This document shows positions 54,927-63,579 of a DNA stretch of 64,000 nt, in pieces. The notes under the pieces were generated by a model. That model did no database searches. It saw only the letters and a list, made by a program, of their open reading frames with translations, and had not been told where the DNA came from. The stretch comes from Sphingomonas phyllosphaerae (GTDB lineage: Bacteria > Pseudomonadota > Alphaproteobacteria > Sphingomonadales > Sphingomonadaceae): the NCBI GenBank assembly GCA_036946405.1, contig JAQIJC010000001.1, positions 627,001 through 691,000 of the forward strand. The letters are read 5' to 3'. Position 1 is the stretch's first letter. Each line of letters opens with the position of its first letter. Position numbers and translations under genes: made by a program.

Positions 54927-55453
54927 CGACCGAATTCTCGCGGGTCGAGCGGCTCGACACGATCGGCAGCGAGGATCGTCAGGTAACGATCGCGGCCGAC
55001 GACGCAGAGCGGCTCGCGCTCGCTCGCCGCTTCGGGCTCGTCGCCCTCGAGCGGCTGACCGCCACCTTCGCGATCCGCCGGGAAGGTAGTGCCGTCATGG
55101 CGCACGGCCATGTCAGCGCCGCGGTGGTGCAGAGCTGCACCGTCACGGGCGCCTCGCTACCGGCCAGCGTCGAGGAAGATGTCGCCCTGCGCTTCGTCGA
55201 GCCGATCGACGATATCGGCGGAGACGAGGAGATCGAATTGTCCGGCGACGCGCTCGACACGATCGAAATCGAGGGTGGCGGTATCGATCTGGGTGAGGCA
55301 GCGGCCGAGACGATGGCCCTCTCGCTCGATCCGTTCCCGCGCAGCCCGGACGCGGAGGCCGTGCTGAAACAGGCCGGGGTGATCAGCGAGGAAGAGGCCG
55401 GCGCCTTCGGTGCGCTGGCCGGACTGAAGGCCAAGCTCGAAGGAAAAGCCTGA
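54923..55453 (+). CDS. DUF177 (YceD-like) domain protein
   Basis: Protein of 176 residues of the YceD/DUF177 family. It has the conserved Cys/Thr motif VVQSCTVTGASLPASVEEDVALRF (residues 69-92), with one Cys instead of the paired Cys of some members, and an acidic C-terminal half. YceD relatives are linked to 23S rRNA and ribosome assembly and are often next to rpmF. Here rpmF is absent and the partner gene is the bc1 chaperone, a common alphaproteobacterial arrangement. Confidence 0.88.
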   Translation: MTTEFSRVERLDTIGSEDRQVTIAADDAERLALARRFGLVALERLTATFAIRREGSAVMAHGHVSAAVVQSCTVTGASLPASVEEDVALRFVEPIDDIGGDEEIELSGDALDTIEIEGGGIDLGEAAAETMALSLDPFPRSPDAEAVLKQAGVISEEEAGAFGALAGLKAKLEGKA

Positions 55454-55459
55454 TCGCGC

Positions 55460-56143
55460 CTAATGATTGAGCGCGTTGATGGCGGCGTGGACGCGCGCCT
55501 CGGCCTCGCCGCGCGGCAGCCCCGGCGGGATCGGCTCGCCGATCCGGATCGTGACGATGCCGGGGCGCTTGGCGCCCTTTTTGGGCAGCAATCGCCCGCT
55601 ATCGAGCGCGATCGGCACGACCGGCAGCCCCAAGGCCTTATACAAGCCTGCAAAACCGGAGCGCAGCGGCGGCGACTCGCCATGCGGCACGCGCGTTCCT
55701 TCGGCATAGACGACCACCGATCGCCCGGTCGCACGCACCGCTGCCCCCTCCTTCATCATCGCCCGCAGCGCCTTCGCCGATGCTTCGCGATCGACGACGA
55801 TCGCGCCATATTTCACCGCCGACCATCCCCATAGCGGAATACGCATCAGCTCGCGCTTCAGCACCATCGCGGGCGAGCCGAGGATCAACTGCAGCTCCAA
55901 CGTCTCGTACATCGCCTCGTGCTTGGCGACGTACAGGAATTGCCCGACCGGCACCTCGCCCTCGACCCGTGGGCGAATGCCGAGGATCCAGCGCATCAAG
56001 ACCCGATGCAGTCGCGACCAGCGGTCGGCGTGCGCGATGACCGTGCGTTGCCCGAACAATGCTGCGATCGGCGTCGTCGCGACGATCGGCACCGAGGCGA
56101 TGTAGAAGATCACACGGAAGATGATCGTGCGCAGCCAGTTCAC
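55460..56143 (-). CDS. plsC: 1-acyl-sn-glycerol-3-phosphate acyltransferase
   Basis: Enzyme of 227 residues that adds the second acyl chain to lysophosphatidate at the inner membrane. It has one N-terminal helix (TIIFRVIFYIASVPIVA). The catalytic motif is HEAMYE (near residue 74), with Glu in place of the usual Asp of HX4D, and the substrate motif YAEGTR (near residue 145). The HX4E variant also occurs in other alphaproteobacterial members I recall. GTG 56143 overlaps the YdcF stop by four bases. Confidence 0.88.
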   Translation of the reverse strand: MNWLRTIIFRVIFYIASVPIVATTPIAALFGQRTVIAHADRWSRLHRVLMRWILGIRPRVEGEVPVGQFLYVAKHEAMYETLELQLILGSPAMVLKRELMRIPLWGWSAVKYGAIVVDREASAKALRAMMKEGAAVRATGRSVVVYAEGTRVPHGESPPLRSGFAGLYKALGLPVVPIALDSGRLLPKKGAKRPGIVTIRIGEPIPPGLPRGEAEARVHAAINALNH

Positions 56144-56676
56144 CGCAGTCGCTCCCCCCACAGCACCAGCCGGCGCAGCAGCAGCTTGTTATATTCGTTG
56201 AAGGCCTGCGTCAGCGTCGGCTGCGCATCGACGCCGTCGACCAGCACCGTAACGCCGTCGCCTAGTGCCGGGCCGAGTTCCAGCGCCGCGCGGCGTGCAT
56301 GCCAGTTCGAGGTGACCAGCCGAATCGAGTGATAACCATGCGCCCGCACCCAGGCGGCGGTCTCCTCGGCATTGCTGCGCGTATCGACCGCCTCCGCACC
56401 GAGATCGACGCAGCAGGCAATCGTCGCGGCATGCCCCGCCACCCGCGCCAGATCGGCGCGCGTCACCCCCGGCGCGGTGCCGGTCACCAGCATCCGCCGG
56501 GCGCGACCATGTTCCAGCAGGTCGAGCCCGCGCGCCGTCCGTCCTGCCGCCCCGGTCGGCACGACGATCCCGTCGGTTCGCAGGGTCGCGTCAGCGGGCG
56601 GCGGCAGCGCCAGCATGAACACCGCGAACCCGAGCGTCCACAGCAGCAGGGCGAGCGCGATCACACGCCGGATCAT
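56140..56676 (-). CDS. YdcF family (DUF218) membrane protein
   Basis: Protein of 178 residues with one N-terminal helix (VIALALLLWTLGFAVFMLAL) and a DUF218 domain: IVVPTGAAGRTARGLDLL, MLVTGTAPG, TRSNAEETAAWV and VTSNWHARRA. Related SanA/YdcF/ElyC proteins act in envelope or undecaprenyl-carrier metabolism. Overlaps of four bases on both sides lock it between ftsX and plsC. Confidence 0.88.
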   Translation of the reverse strand: MIRRVIALALLLWTLGFAVFMLALPPPADATLRTDGIVVPTGAAGRTARGLDLLEHGRARRMLVTGTAPGVTRADLARVAGHAATIACCVDLGAEAVDTRSNAEETAAWVRAHGYHSIRLVTSNWHARRAALELGPALGDGVTVLVDGVDAQPTLTQAFNEYNKLLLRRLVLWGERLR

Positions 56677-57545
56677 ACCAGCCGCCCTAACGCGCGACGG
56701 ACCGCGACATAAGCGACCAGCGCCGCCAGCGCGACGAACGCGACCGGCAGGATGATCGCACTTCCCCAGCCGACACGACCCAATGTCATCCCGCCGAGCA
56801 GTTCGGCCCCGGTGCCCGATCCCACCTGCGCGAGCAGCGCGATCGTCCCCCATGCCAGGGGGGCGCCGATCAGCGCGGCAAGGCCGGCATCGCGCGCCAT
56901 TCTTCGGCAGAACAGCCGCGCCACCTGCGCGTCGGTCGCGCCGAGCCGGTGCAACACCTCGATCGTCGCCTCGTGCGTAGCCAGCCCGGCGCGAATCGAC
57001 AGCAACACCATCGCAACCCCTGCCCCGATCATCAGCGCGACGATCACGCCGGCGAGCAGGGTCACCCCCTGAAGCAGTGTGCCGGTGCCCACTACGGCTG
57101 CGCCCCGCGCATCGATCCGAGCCCCGGGGTCGATCGGCGCCACGATCCGGTGGACCTGAGCGGCACCGTCACGCTCCTGTGTCAGGGTCACGTCGATCAG
57201 CGCCGGGACGGGCAGGTCGTCCTCGCTTGCCTCATCGCCCAGCCACGGGCCGAGCAATCGCGTCAGTTCGGCGCGGGGCACCTGAGCGACATGCGCCACC
57301 GACGGCGCCCGGCGCAACGCGGCAACCACCTGCGCAGCACGGCGGGCACGCGCCTCGGCATCGCCGGTGACGATCTGCACGGTCACCTGCCCGGCCAGCG
57401 CGCTGCGTAACGCGGCGCTAGCGCTCGCCGTCGCGATGCCACCAGCAGTCGCCAGCACCGCCAGAAAGATCATCACCGCCAACACACCGGCCATCGTCCA
57501 GCCATGACGCGCGGTGTCGAGCAGCCGGGCGGTCGCGGCGCTCAT
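56673..57545 (-). CDS. ftsX: Cell division protein FtsX
   Basis: Integral membrane protein of 290 residues with four helices: one near residues 20-42 (MAGVLAVMIFLAVLATAG), then a periplasmic domain, then three helices in the C-terminal half (GVTLLAGVIVALMIGAGVAM and two later). With FtsE it forms an ABC-type complex that activates murein hydrolases at the septum. ATG 57545 overlaps the ftsE stop by four bases. The M23 peptidase elsewhere in this window is a possible, unproven client. Confidence 0.88.
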   Translation of the reverse strand: MSAATARLLDTARHGWTMAGVLAVMIFLAVLATAGGIATASASAALRSALAGQVTVQIVTGDAEARARRAAQVVAALRRAPSVAHVAQVPRAELTRLLGPWLGDEASEDDLPVPALIDVTLTQERDGAAQVHRIVAPIDPGARIDARGAAVVGTGTLLQGVTLLAGVIVALMIGAGVAMVLLSIRAGLATHEATIEVLHRLGATDAQVARLFCRRMARDAGLAALIGAPLAWGTIALLAQVGSGTGAELLGGMTLGRVGWGSAIILPVAFVALAALVAYVAVRRALGRLV

Positions 57546-58237
57546 GCGCGCTCGCGCCTCGGCGCAATGGTCGGCTCGGTGAGGCGGCCGGCAGCGATCC
57601 GCAGCGTCTGCGCGCCGGGCACGCGCGGCAGCAGGTGCAGGTCGTGCGTCGCGACCACCACCGTCGTGCCGAGCTGGTTGAGCGACGCGAACAGCTGGAT
57701 CAGCCGGTCGGCCATCGCATCGTCTACATTTCCAGTCGGCTCGTCCGCGAGCAGGATGTCGGGCCGCGCCACCACCGCGCGCGCAATGGCCACGCGTTGC
57801 TGCTCGCCGCCCGACAGCGTTTCGGGCTTCGCCGCGGCGCGGTGCGTGAGCCCGACCCATGCCAGCATCTCGCCAACGGCCTCGCTAATCTCATCCTCCG
57901 GCGTGTCAGCAATCCGCAGCGGTAGCGCGATGTTGTCCGCGACCGACAAATGCGCGATCAATCGAAAGTCCTGATAGACCATGCCGATCCGCCGTCGCAG
58001 CAAGGGCAGCCGCGCACGCGTCGTGGCGGCGATGTCGGCCCCGAACAGCCGGATCACCCCGCGACTGGGGCGTTGCGCCAGATGGAGCAACCGCAACAAC
58101 GAGGTCTTGCCCGCCCCGCTGGCGCCGGTCAGAAAATAGAAGGCGCCGGCGACGAACGAGCAAGTGATATCGCGCAACACCTCTTCGCCATGGCCGTAGC
58201 GAAGCCCCACATTCTCGAACTGCACGATCGCCGCCAT
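57542..58237 (-). CDS. ftsE: Cell division ATP-binding protein FtsE
   Basis: ABC ATPase of 231 residues: Walker A GASGAGKTSLL (near residue 38), Q-loop VYQDFRLI, signature LSGGEQQRVAIARA (near residue 140), Walker B ILLADEPTG and H-loop ATHDLHLL. It is the first gene of the operon ftsE-ftsX-ydcF-plsC, in which every junction is a four-base overlap. ATG 58237 is chosen because the family starts MxxIVxFENVGLRY; frames open upstream lack similarity. Confidence 0.93.
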   Translation of the reverse strand: MAAIVQFENVGLRYGHGEEVLRDITCSFVAGAFYFLTGASGAGKTSLLRLLHLAQRPSRGVIRLFGADIAATTRARLPLLRRRIGMVYQDFRLIAHLSVADNIALPLRIADTPEDEISEAVGEMLAWVGLTHRAAAKPETLSGGEQQRVAIARAVVARPDILLADEPTGNVDDAMADRLIQLFASLNQLGTTVVVATHDLHLLPRVPGAQTLRIAAGRLTEPTIAPRRERA

Positions 58238-58352
58238 CGAACGCAGCCTTTGCACGCGGGACCGGCGTGCTTCAAGCATCGCGACTCCCGCTTGCGTTGC
58301 GGGGCGCACGCGTGCTTAGATTCGGTTCGTCCGTCTTGCCGGTGCCGCGCCT

Positions 58353-59126
58353 ATGATCCTCGATTGTCCCGAATGCCGCGCCCGCTACCTGGTGCCGGAT
58401 GACGCCATCGCGCCGCCTGGGCGTACAGTGCGCTGCGCCAATTGCGGCCATAGCTGGTATCATGACGTCAGCTACGCCGATGAGCCCGAGCCAGAGCCCG
58501 AAGCAGAGGACTCGCCCGCGTCGATCGCGGAGCCCGCGCCCTCCCCACCGCCGCCGCCGCTCGCCCCGGCCGTTGACGAGGCACCGCTGCCCTCGCCCAG
58601 CCTCCCGCTGCAATCGCCCCCGCCGGCCGCCGTCGAGCCCGATCCAGAGCCCGAACGCTACGATGCCTTCGCGCATCGTCCACCATTCCGCGCAACGACG
58701 CGTGGCAGCGGGCGGATCCGAACGATCGCCAGCATCGCCGCCGGCCTGCTGATGCTCGCTGCGGTCGCGGTGATCCTTTGGACCACCGCCCCTGGCCTCG
58801 CCCAGCAGATCGGTCTTTCGATCGGGCCGGAAGAATTGCCGCTCCGCATCGCCGACAATCCGATCCAGCGCCGCAAGATGGCGAACGGATCGGAGCTGTT
58901 CGCGGTGAGTGGCCGGATCACCAACCCGTCCTCGACGCGGCAACGCGTACCCGACATCCGCGCCGACCTGCGCGATTCGCAAAATCGCATCGTGTTCAGC
59001 TGGACGATCACGCCGCAGCAGCGGACGCTGCTGCCCGGGGGCGCGATCGACTTCAATTCGGCGCAGGTCGACGTTCCGGCCAGCTCGAAGCGGCTCGATC
59101 TCAGCTTCGTCGGCGAGGCGAGTTGA
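58353..59126 (+). CDS. MJ0042-type zinc-ribbon membrane protein
   Basis: Protein of 257 residues. The N-terminal zinc ribbon has CPEC (Cys 5 and 8) and CANC (near residue 28) in the MJ0042/YbaN-like pattern. A Pro/Glu-rich linker (about residues 44-105) leads to one membrane helix ([19 protein letters not shown], near residue 128). The C-terminal domain, with [20 protein letters not shown], resembles the DUF3426/FxLYD domain. Such proteins often neighbour ftsE in Alphaproteobacteria. It is divergent from ftsE, 115 bases apart. Confidence 0.85.
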   Translation: MILDCPECRARYLVPDDAIAPPGRTVRCANCGHSWYHDVSYADEPEPEPEAEDSPASIAEPAPSPPPPPLAPAVDEAPLPSPSLPLQSPPPAAVEPDPEPERYDAFAHRPPFRATTRGSGRIRTIASIAAGLLMLAAVAVILWTTAPGLAQQIGLSIGPEELPLRIADNPIQRRKMANGSELFAVSGRITNPSSTRQRVPDIRADLRDSQNRIVFSWTITPQQRTLLPGGAIDFNSAQVDVPASSKRLDLSFVGEAS

Positions 59127-59218
59127 GATCAAAGCGATAAAGAGCGTTGCCAGCCCCGATCGGCTTTGCTAGGGGCGCTCGCCTACCAGACGCCGGGTCT
59201 GCCCGGTGGACAACACGT

Positions 59219-59305
59219 GCGGTCGTGGCGGAATTGGTAGACGCGCAACGTTGAGGTCGTTGTGTCCGAAAGGACGTGGAAGTTCGAGTCTTCTCGACCG
59301 CACCA
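59219..59305 (+). tRNA. tRNA-Leu (GAG)
   Basis: The acceptor stem pairs GCGGTCG (59219-59225) with CGACCGC (59295-59301), and CCA is encoded (59303-59305). The D arm shows GGCGGAATTGGTAGACGC, the anticodon loop holds GAG at 59253-59255, a long variable arm (TGTCCGAAAGGACG) marks class II, and the T arm reads GTTCGAGTC. Total 87 bases. Confidence 0.96.
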
Positions 59306-59556
59306 GTTTCTCCTGAAAAAACAGAAAGTGCAGCGGTGCCGGTCCATCCGCCGATGGTCGAGCGGCGAAACAATCCCGTTGTCCATGTCCCGGATCTCAA
59401 GGCTGCCCACCTCGACGCCGCCTCTAACCTCTTCGTTTTTCCTTACGGGAACGTCGACGTCGATCGCGACGCTCAAGGCGGGTCACTGAGTTGGCCCGGT
59501 TCTGACCTCTTGGGGTTATTGTCGCAGCGACGACATCGTGCGGCGAGAGGTGAGAG

Positions 59557-59880
59557 ATGCCACCTTGGAAGCAATTCAACGACACCGCACCCGGTGCGCA
59601 ACCAGGCTACGCGCTGGTCCTGATGCTCACCCTGCCGGACGGATCGCAGCAAGAGGTAAGATTCGATGGCATTGAAGGAGACTATGTCGTCGATCGAAAA
59701 TGGTCGATCGTAGACAGCGCTTGCGGACGGCAACAGGCTTTTAGGCAGTCGGCCGTTCTGGAAGAGCATCGATTGTTTGCGACATGGGAAGTTCCGAGCC
59801 AGCAACAGAAGACAAGAGCGGTCAATTTTCTCAAGAAGCTGGGTGTCCGCAACATCAAGGTCAGGATGGTCGCGCCATGA
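59557..59880 (+). CDS. Hypothetical protein, first of a coupled pair after tRNA-Leu
   Basis: Protein of 107 residues with no signal or membrane segment. It starts MPPWKQFNDTAPGAQPG, has a beta-rich middle (LVLMLTLPDGSQQEVRFDG) and a C-terminal helix ending FLKKLGVRNIKVRM. GAGAGGTGAGAG precedes the ATG. The stop overlaps the next start by four bases. GC content is a little lower than in surrounding genes. I recall similar small pairs in other sphingomonads but no function. Confidence 0.7.
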   Translation: MPPWKQFNDTAPGAQPGYALVLMLTLPDGSQQEVRFDGIEGDYVVDRKWSIVDSACGRQQAFRQSAVLEEHRLFATWEVPSQQQKTRAVNFLKKLGVRNIKVRMVAP

Positions 59881-60209
59881 TCGTCAGCGAGCACGGCTCG
59901 ATCGCGCAACAGGTTGCGAGGATCATCGCTCAATATGTCGTCTTTCTAGAGTTGACGGACGAGGAGAGCCTTAATCCAGATGTTGCGGTCAAGATGCTGG
60001 AGGCGTTAGGGCCGGAACTGGCCGCGCTCGACAAGCCGTTTCTTCACGAGTTGATTAATGCATTTCCTGCTGTCGCCGACGAATATGGTGACGAAGCAGG
60101 CGCTGTGGTGGCCGTTATTCCGCGCAGCTTCTACCTCGAAGAGGTGCTCGCCGACGACGAGCCGATGCGGCTCGCCGAACTGAACGCGGTGCGCGCGACG
60201 ACCGATTGA
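59877..60209 (+). CDS. Hypothetical acidic protein, second of the pair
   Basis: Protein of 110 residues, acidic and mostly helical (SIAQQVARIIAQYVVFLELT, VAVKMLEALGPELAALDKPF, EEVLADDEPMRLAEL), with no signal or membrane segment. Coupling to the upstream gene by an ATGA overlap suggests a complex of the two products. Acidic helical proteins of this size are common among immunity or adaptor proteins, but nothing here proves such a role. Confidence 0.7.
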   Translation: MIVSEHGSIAQQVARIIAQYVVFLELTDEESLNPDVAVKMLEALGPELAALDKPFLHELINAFPAVADEYGDEAGAVVAVIPRSFYLEEVLADDEPMRLAELNAVRATTD

Positions 60210-60332
60210 TTTCTGATCCGGCATGGCGCCAGCTGCCAACTGGCGAGCACGGCGAGCAAGTGCCCCCGGGTCGCCCGCCGCCAAATATCTTGTTCACCCT
60301 CGCTCAAGCCGCTATCCGCCACGGGGCTGACC

Positions 60333-62489
60333 ATGGCCCGCGCCCGCACCTCCCGCTCCGCTCCGTCCAAGAACCGCTCGCCGTGGCGGCGCCGGTTCGG
60401 ACTTGCCGTCAAACTCGCGCTGGGTGCGATCGTGCTGGCGTTCGCCGCGCTGCTGACCGCGGTCTATATCGCGCGGTCGCAGCTCCCCAGCTTCGAATCG
60501 CTGAAATCGTCGCCTAACGGGCAGATGATCCGCGTCCATGCCGCCGACGGATCGGTGCTGGTGTCGCTCGGGCCGAGCTATGGCGAGTGGCTCGGCTATG
60601 ACCGCATTCCCGCAGTGATGCGCGATGCCACGATTGCGGTCGAGGACCGCCGCTTCGACAGCCATGTCGGCGTCGATCCGGTCGGGATCGCACGCTCGCT
60701 CTACGTCAATTACGAGCGCGGGCGGCGGGTGCAGGGCGCCTCGACGATCACCCAGCAGCTGGCGCGCAACATCTTCCTGAACAATCAGAAGAAGTTCGGA
60801 CGCAAGTTCCGCGAGGGCATCCTCGCGCTCGCATTGGAGCGAAAATTCTCGAAGGAGCAGATCCTCGAGCTGTACCTCAACAAGGTCTATTATGGTGGCG
60901 GCGCGTACGGCATCGACGCGGCAAGCCGCAAATTCTTCGGCCATGGCGCGGACCATCTGAGCCTGCCTGAGGCGGCGGTGATCGCGGGGCTGGTCAAGGC
61001 ACCATCGAACTACTCGCCGACTGCCGATGCCCAGGCCGCAGTCGGGCGCGCCGGGGTGGTCATCCAGCAGATGGTGCGCAACGGCTTCATCTCGGTCGAT
61101 CAGGCGCGCGAGGCGAACGATGTCGGGGTGAAGCTCGCCCCCGCGCCGCGCCAGAACAGCGTCCGCTATTTCACCGACTGGGCGCTGCCGCAGCTCGACC
61201 TGCTGATCGACGAAACCGAAAAGCCACTGGAAGTGTGGACGACGCTCGACCCGGCGATGCAGCGCGATGCAGACGCGGCGGTTCGCGCCAACGTGCCAAA
61301 GGGTGCGCAGGGCGCATTGGTGTCGATCGACCGCGATGGCTCGGTGCGGGCGATGGTCGGCGGAACCGACTATGTCAGCTCGATCTACAATCGCGCGACG
61401 CAGGCACAGCGCCAACCGGGATCGTCGTTCAAGCTGTTCGTCTATCTCGCCGCGCTGGAGGCGGGCAAGACGCCGGAGGATCGCGAGGTCGACGAGCCGG
61501 TGACGATCGACGGCTGGAGCCCGCGCAACGACTCGCGGCGCTTCTCGGGTAGCGTCACGTTGCGCACCGCCTTCGCCTATTCGCTCAACACGATCGCCGC
61601 CAAGTTGGGGCAGGCGGTCGGGTTCCAGACCGTCGCCGATATGGCGCGCCGCTTCGGGATCAGCACGCCGGTCAACACTCATCCGTCGATGGTGCTCGGC
61701 ACGTCCGACGTGCGGCTGATCGATATGACGCGCGCCTTCGCGAGCGTCGGCAACAAGGGCGTCGCGATCACGCCCTTCGGTATCACGCGCGTCACCGCCG
61801 ATGGCGAGGAAATCTACCGTCACGAGGTCGACCGCAGCCAGGTGCTGGTCGCGCCTAACGTCGCCGCCGAGATGACGGACCTGTTGCAGACCGCGGTCAA
61901 CACCGGCACCGGGCGCGCGGCGCAGATCGGGCGGCCGGTCGCGGGCAAGACCGGCACGACCACCAGCAGCAAGGACGGCTGGTTCCTCGGCTTCTCTTCC
62001 GGGCTGACCACCGGCGTATGGATGGGCCGCGACGATGCGCGTCCGATCGCCGGCCTGCACGGCGGCACCGCCCCCGCGCGCGCCTTCCGCGAGTTTATGG
62101 TCAAGGCCGTCGCGAAGCGGCCGATCGAGCAGTTCGAAACCGCCGTCACCCTGCCGGAGGCGCAGCTGGAACCGGATGCGGAGAGTTATTACGGCGCGCC
62201 CGACAATTCGACGTTCGTCGATGAGGACGGCTACGGCATCGAACCGCCCGCCGCCCCCGAGCAGGGTCCGGTCTACGGCCCCGAGCGGCCGGTGGTGCAG
62301 CCGCTGCCGCCGCAAGGCGACGAAGCACAGCAGCCGCGTCCCGACGAGCGGCTCGACCAAGAGTGGCTGGATCGCGTCACCGGTCAGCCGCGTCGCGACG
62401 CGGTTCGCACCCCACCCCCGCCCCGCGGCACACCCCCGACCCGGCCGCAGGTGGCGGCTCAGCCGGCAGGCGAGCGTCCGTACCAGTGA
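60333..62489 (+). CDS. Class A penicillin-binding protein (PBP1A-like)
   Basis: Bifunctional peptidoglycan synthase of 718 residues. Basic cytoplasmic start, one helix (VKLALGAIVLAFAALLTAVYI, near residue 27), a GT51 transglycosylase with catalytic Glu in AIAVEDRRFDSH (near residue 100) and second Glu region GASTITQQLARN. The transpeptidase has PGSSFK (near residue 363), SLN (near residue 416) and KTGTT (near residue 538). The C-terminal 100 residues are Pro/Gln/Glu-rich and likely disordered. It lacks the large OB insert of E. coli PBP1A. Confidence 0.94.
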   Translation: MARARTSRSAPSKNRSPWRRRFGLAVKLALGAIVLAFAALLTAVYIARSQLPSFESLKSSPNGQMIRVHAADGSVLVSLGPSYGEWLGYDRIPAVMRDATIAVEDRRFDSHVGVDPVGIARSLYVNYERGRRVQGASTITQQLARNIFLNNQKKFGRKFREGILALALERKFSKEQILELYLNKVYYGGGAYGIDAASRKFFGHGADHLSLPEAAVIAGLVKAPSNYSPTADAQAAVGRAGVVIQQMVRNGFISVDQAREANDVGVKLAPAPRQNSVRYFTDWALPQLDLLIDETEKPLEVWTTLDPAMQRDADAAVRANVPKGAQGALVSIDRDGSVRAMVGGTDYVSSIYNRATQAQRQPGSSFKLFVYLAALEAGKTPEDREVDEPVTIDGWSPRNDSRRFSGSVTLRTAFAYSLNTIAAKLGQAVGFQTVADMARRFGISTPVNTHPSMVLGTSDVRLIDMTRAFASVGNKGVAITPFGITRVTADGEEIYRHEVDRSQVLVAPNVAAEMTDLLQTAVNTGTGRAAQIGRPVAGKTGTTTSSKDGWFLGFSSGLTTGVWMGRDDARPIAGLHGGTAPARAFREFMVKAVAKRPIEQFETAVTLPEAQLEPDAESYYGAPDNSTFVDEDGYGIEPPAAPEQGPVYGPERPVVQPLPPQGDEAQQPRPDERLDQEWLDRVTGQPRRDAVRTPPPPRGTPPTRPQVAAQPAGERPYQ

Positions 62490-63139
62490 AGCGCAGCGCC
62501 ATTGGTGCGTAGCCACTGCCGCTCGGACGTGGGGTCGCGGCCGAACAGCTCGGCAACAAGCGCGTGGAAGGCGGGCGCATGATTCATGTGGATGCGATGC
62601 GCGACCTCGTGCGCCACGGTGGCGCGGCGGACCTCGGGTGGGGCGAGCACCAGCCGCCAGCTGTAGCGGATCGCGCCGTGATGCGCGCAACTACCCCAAC
62701 GCCCGCGTGGATCGCCGATCGAGACCGCGCTGACCGACACGCCGGCCCGCGCAGCATAGAAGGCGGTATCCTGCTCGAGCAATGCGAGTGCACGGCGACG
62801 CAGCCAAAGCTCGACGCGGCGCGGCACGCTCTCGATCGCGCCGCCGAGGACTAGCCGCCCAGCATCGACGATCGGCGTCCGCGGCGCTTCGGCACGCCAG
62901 TCGATCGTCAGCATCTGTCCGTCGACGGGGATCGTTGCGCCCGACAGGAACGGACGTGCGCTGGGCAGGCGCTCGCGCTGATGCGCGATCCATGCGTCCT
63001 GCGCGCGCGCCCATGCCAACGCCTTGGCAAGCGACGCCCGGGGTGGCAGCGTCAGCCTGGCCTGACCGCTGACCGGATCGAACGACAGCCGCGTGCGCCG
63101 CGCCCGCGGGTTGCGCACGACCGCGATGTCGCCGGTCAC
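62459..63139 (-). CDS. YgjP-like M48-type metallopeptidase domain protein
   Basis: Protein of 226 residues of the DUF45/YgjP family. The zinc site is HEVAHRIHMNHAPAFH (near residue 167), which supplies HExxH and a following His. WGSCAHHGAIRYSWRLVLAPPEV before it is the family's most conserved segment. GTG 63139 overlaps the YcgN-family stop (GTGA). Its 3' end overlaps the PBP gene's by 31 bases in convergent orientation. Substrate unknown. Confidence 0.88.
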   Translation of the reverse strand: MTGDIAVVRNPRARRTRLSFDPVSGQARLTLPPRASLAKALAWARAQDAWIAHQRERLPSARPFLSGATIPVDGQMLTIDWRAEAPRTPIVDAGRLVLGGAIESVPRRVELWLRRRALALLEQDTAFYAARAGVSVSAVSIGDPRGRWGSCAHHGAIRYSWRLVLAPPEVRRATVAHEVAHRIHMNHAPAFHALVAELFGRDPTSERQWLRTNGAALHWYGRSPAG

Positions 63140-63579
63140 AACTCGCGGTCGACGATATGCATTTCGAGGTCGCCGGCATCGTCCTCGCTGATCGTCCAGC
63201 CGCGCACCGACTGCCCGGCACGGTGCACCGCCTCGCGGTCGCCCGAAACGAGATAATGCCAGTCGGGCAATTGCTCGCCCAGCGCGCGAAGGCGATAGGC
63301 GCAGGTCGTCGGCAACCAGTCGATCGCATGGACATTGCCCATCGTCAGCCGAACGCATTCGCTGACATAGGCGCGTCGATGCCGGTAATTGGAGCATTGC
63401 CCACTGCGGCGGTCGAGCAACCGGCACGCGACATTGGTCGCCACCAGCTCGCCGGTTTCCTCATCCTCCAGCTTGTGGAGGCAACATTTGCCGCAGCCGT
63501 CGCACAATGCTTCCCATTGCGCGCGGTCGAGCTTGTCGAGCGACATCGTCTCCCAGAATCGACCGGTCAGCGCGCCCAT
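63136..63579 (-). CDS. YcgN family cysteine cluster protein
   Basis: Protein of 147 residues of the UPF0260/YcgN family. It has the Cys cluster CDGCGKCCLHKL (near residue 26), further Cys in VACRLLDRRSGQCSNY and CVRL, and LPTTCAYR. The pattern suggests metal or iron-sulfur binding. The start is kept at ATG 63579 because the preceding FWET motif is conserved in the family; it overlaps the SCO gene 3' end by 13 bases. Confidence 0.9.
   Translation of the reverse strand: MGALTGRFWETMSLDKLDRAQWEALCDGCGKCCLHKLEDEETGELVATNVACRLLDRRSGQCSNYRHRRAYVSECVRLTMGNVHAIDWLPTTCAYRLRALGEQLPDWHYLVSGDREAVHRAGQSVRGWTISEDDAGDLEMHIVDREL

Noticed and set aside
59183..59476. Minus-strand frame with GREDSNFHVLSDTTTSTLRVY
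   Set aside because: This peptide is the reverse-strand translation of tRNA-Leu and is a well-known false gene product.
60312..62690. 792-codon minus-strand frame opposite the PBP
   Set aside because: Mirror frame of an intact class A PBP.
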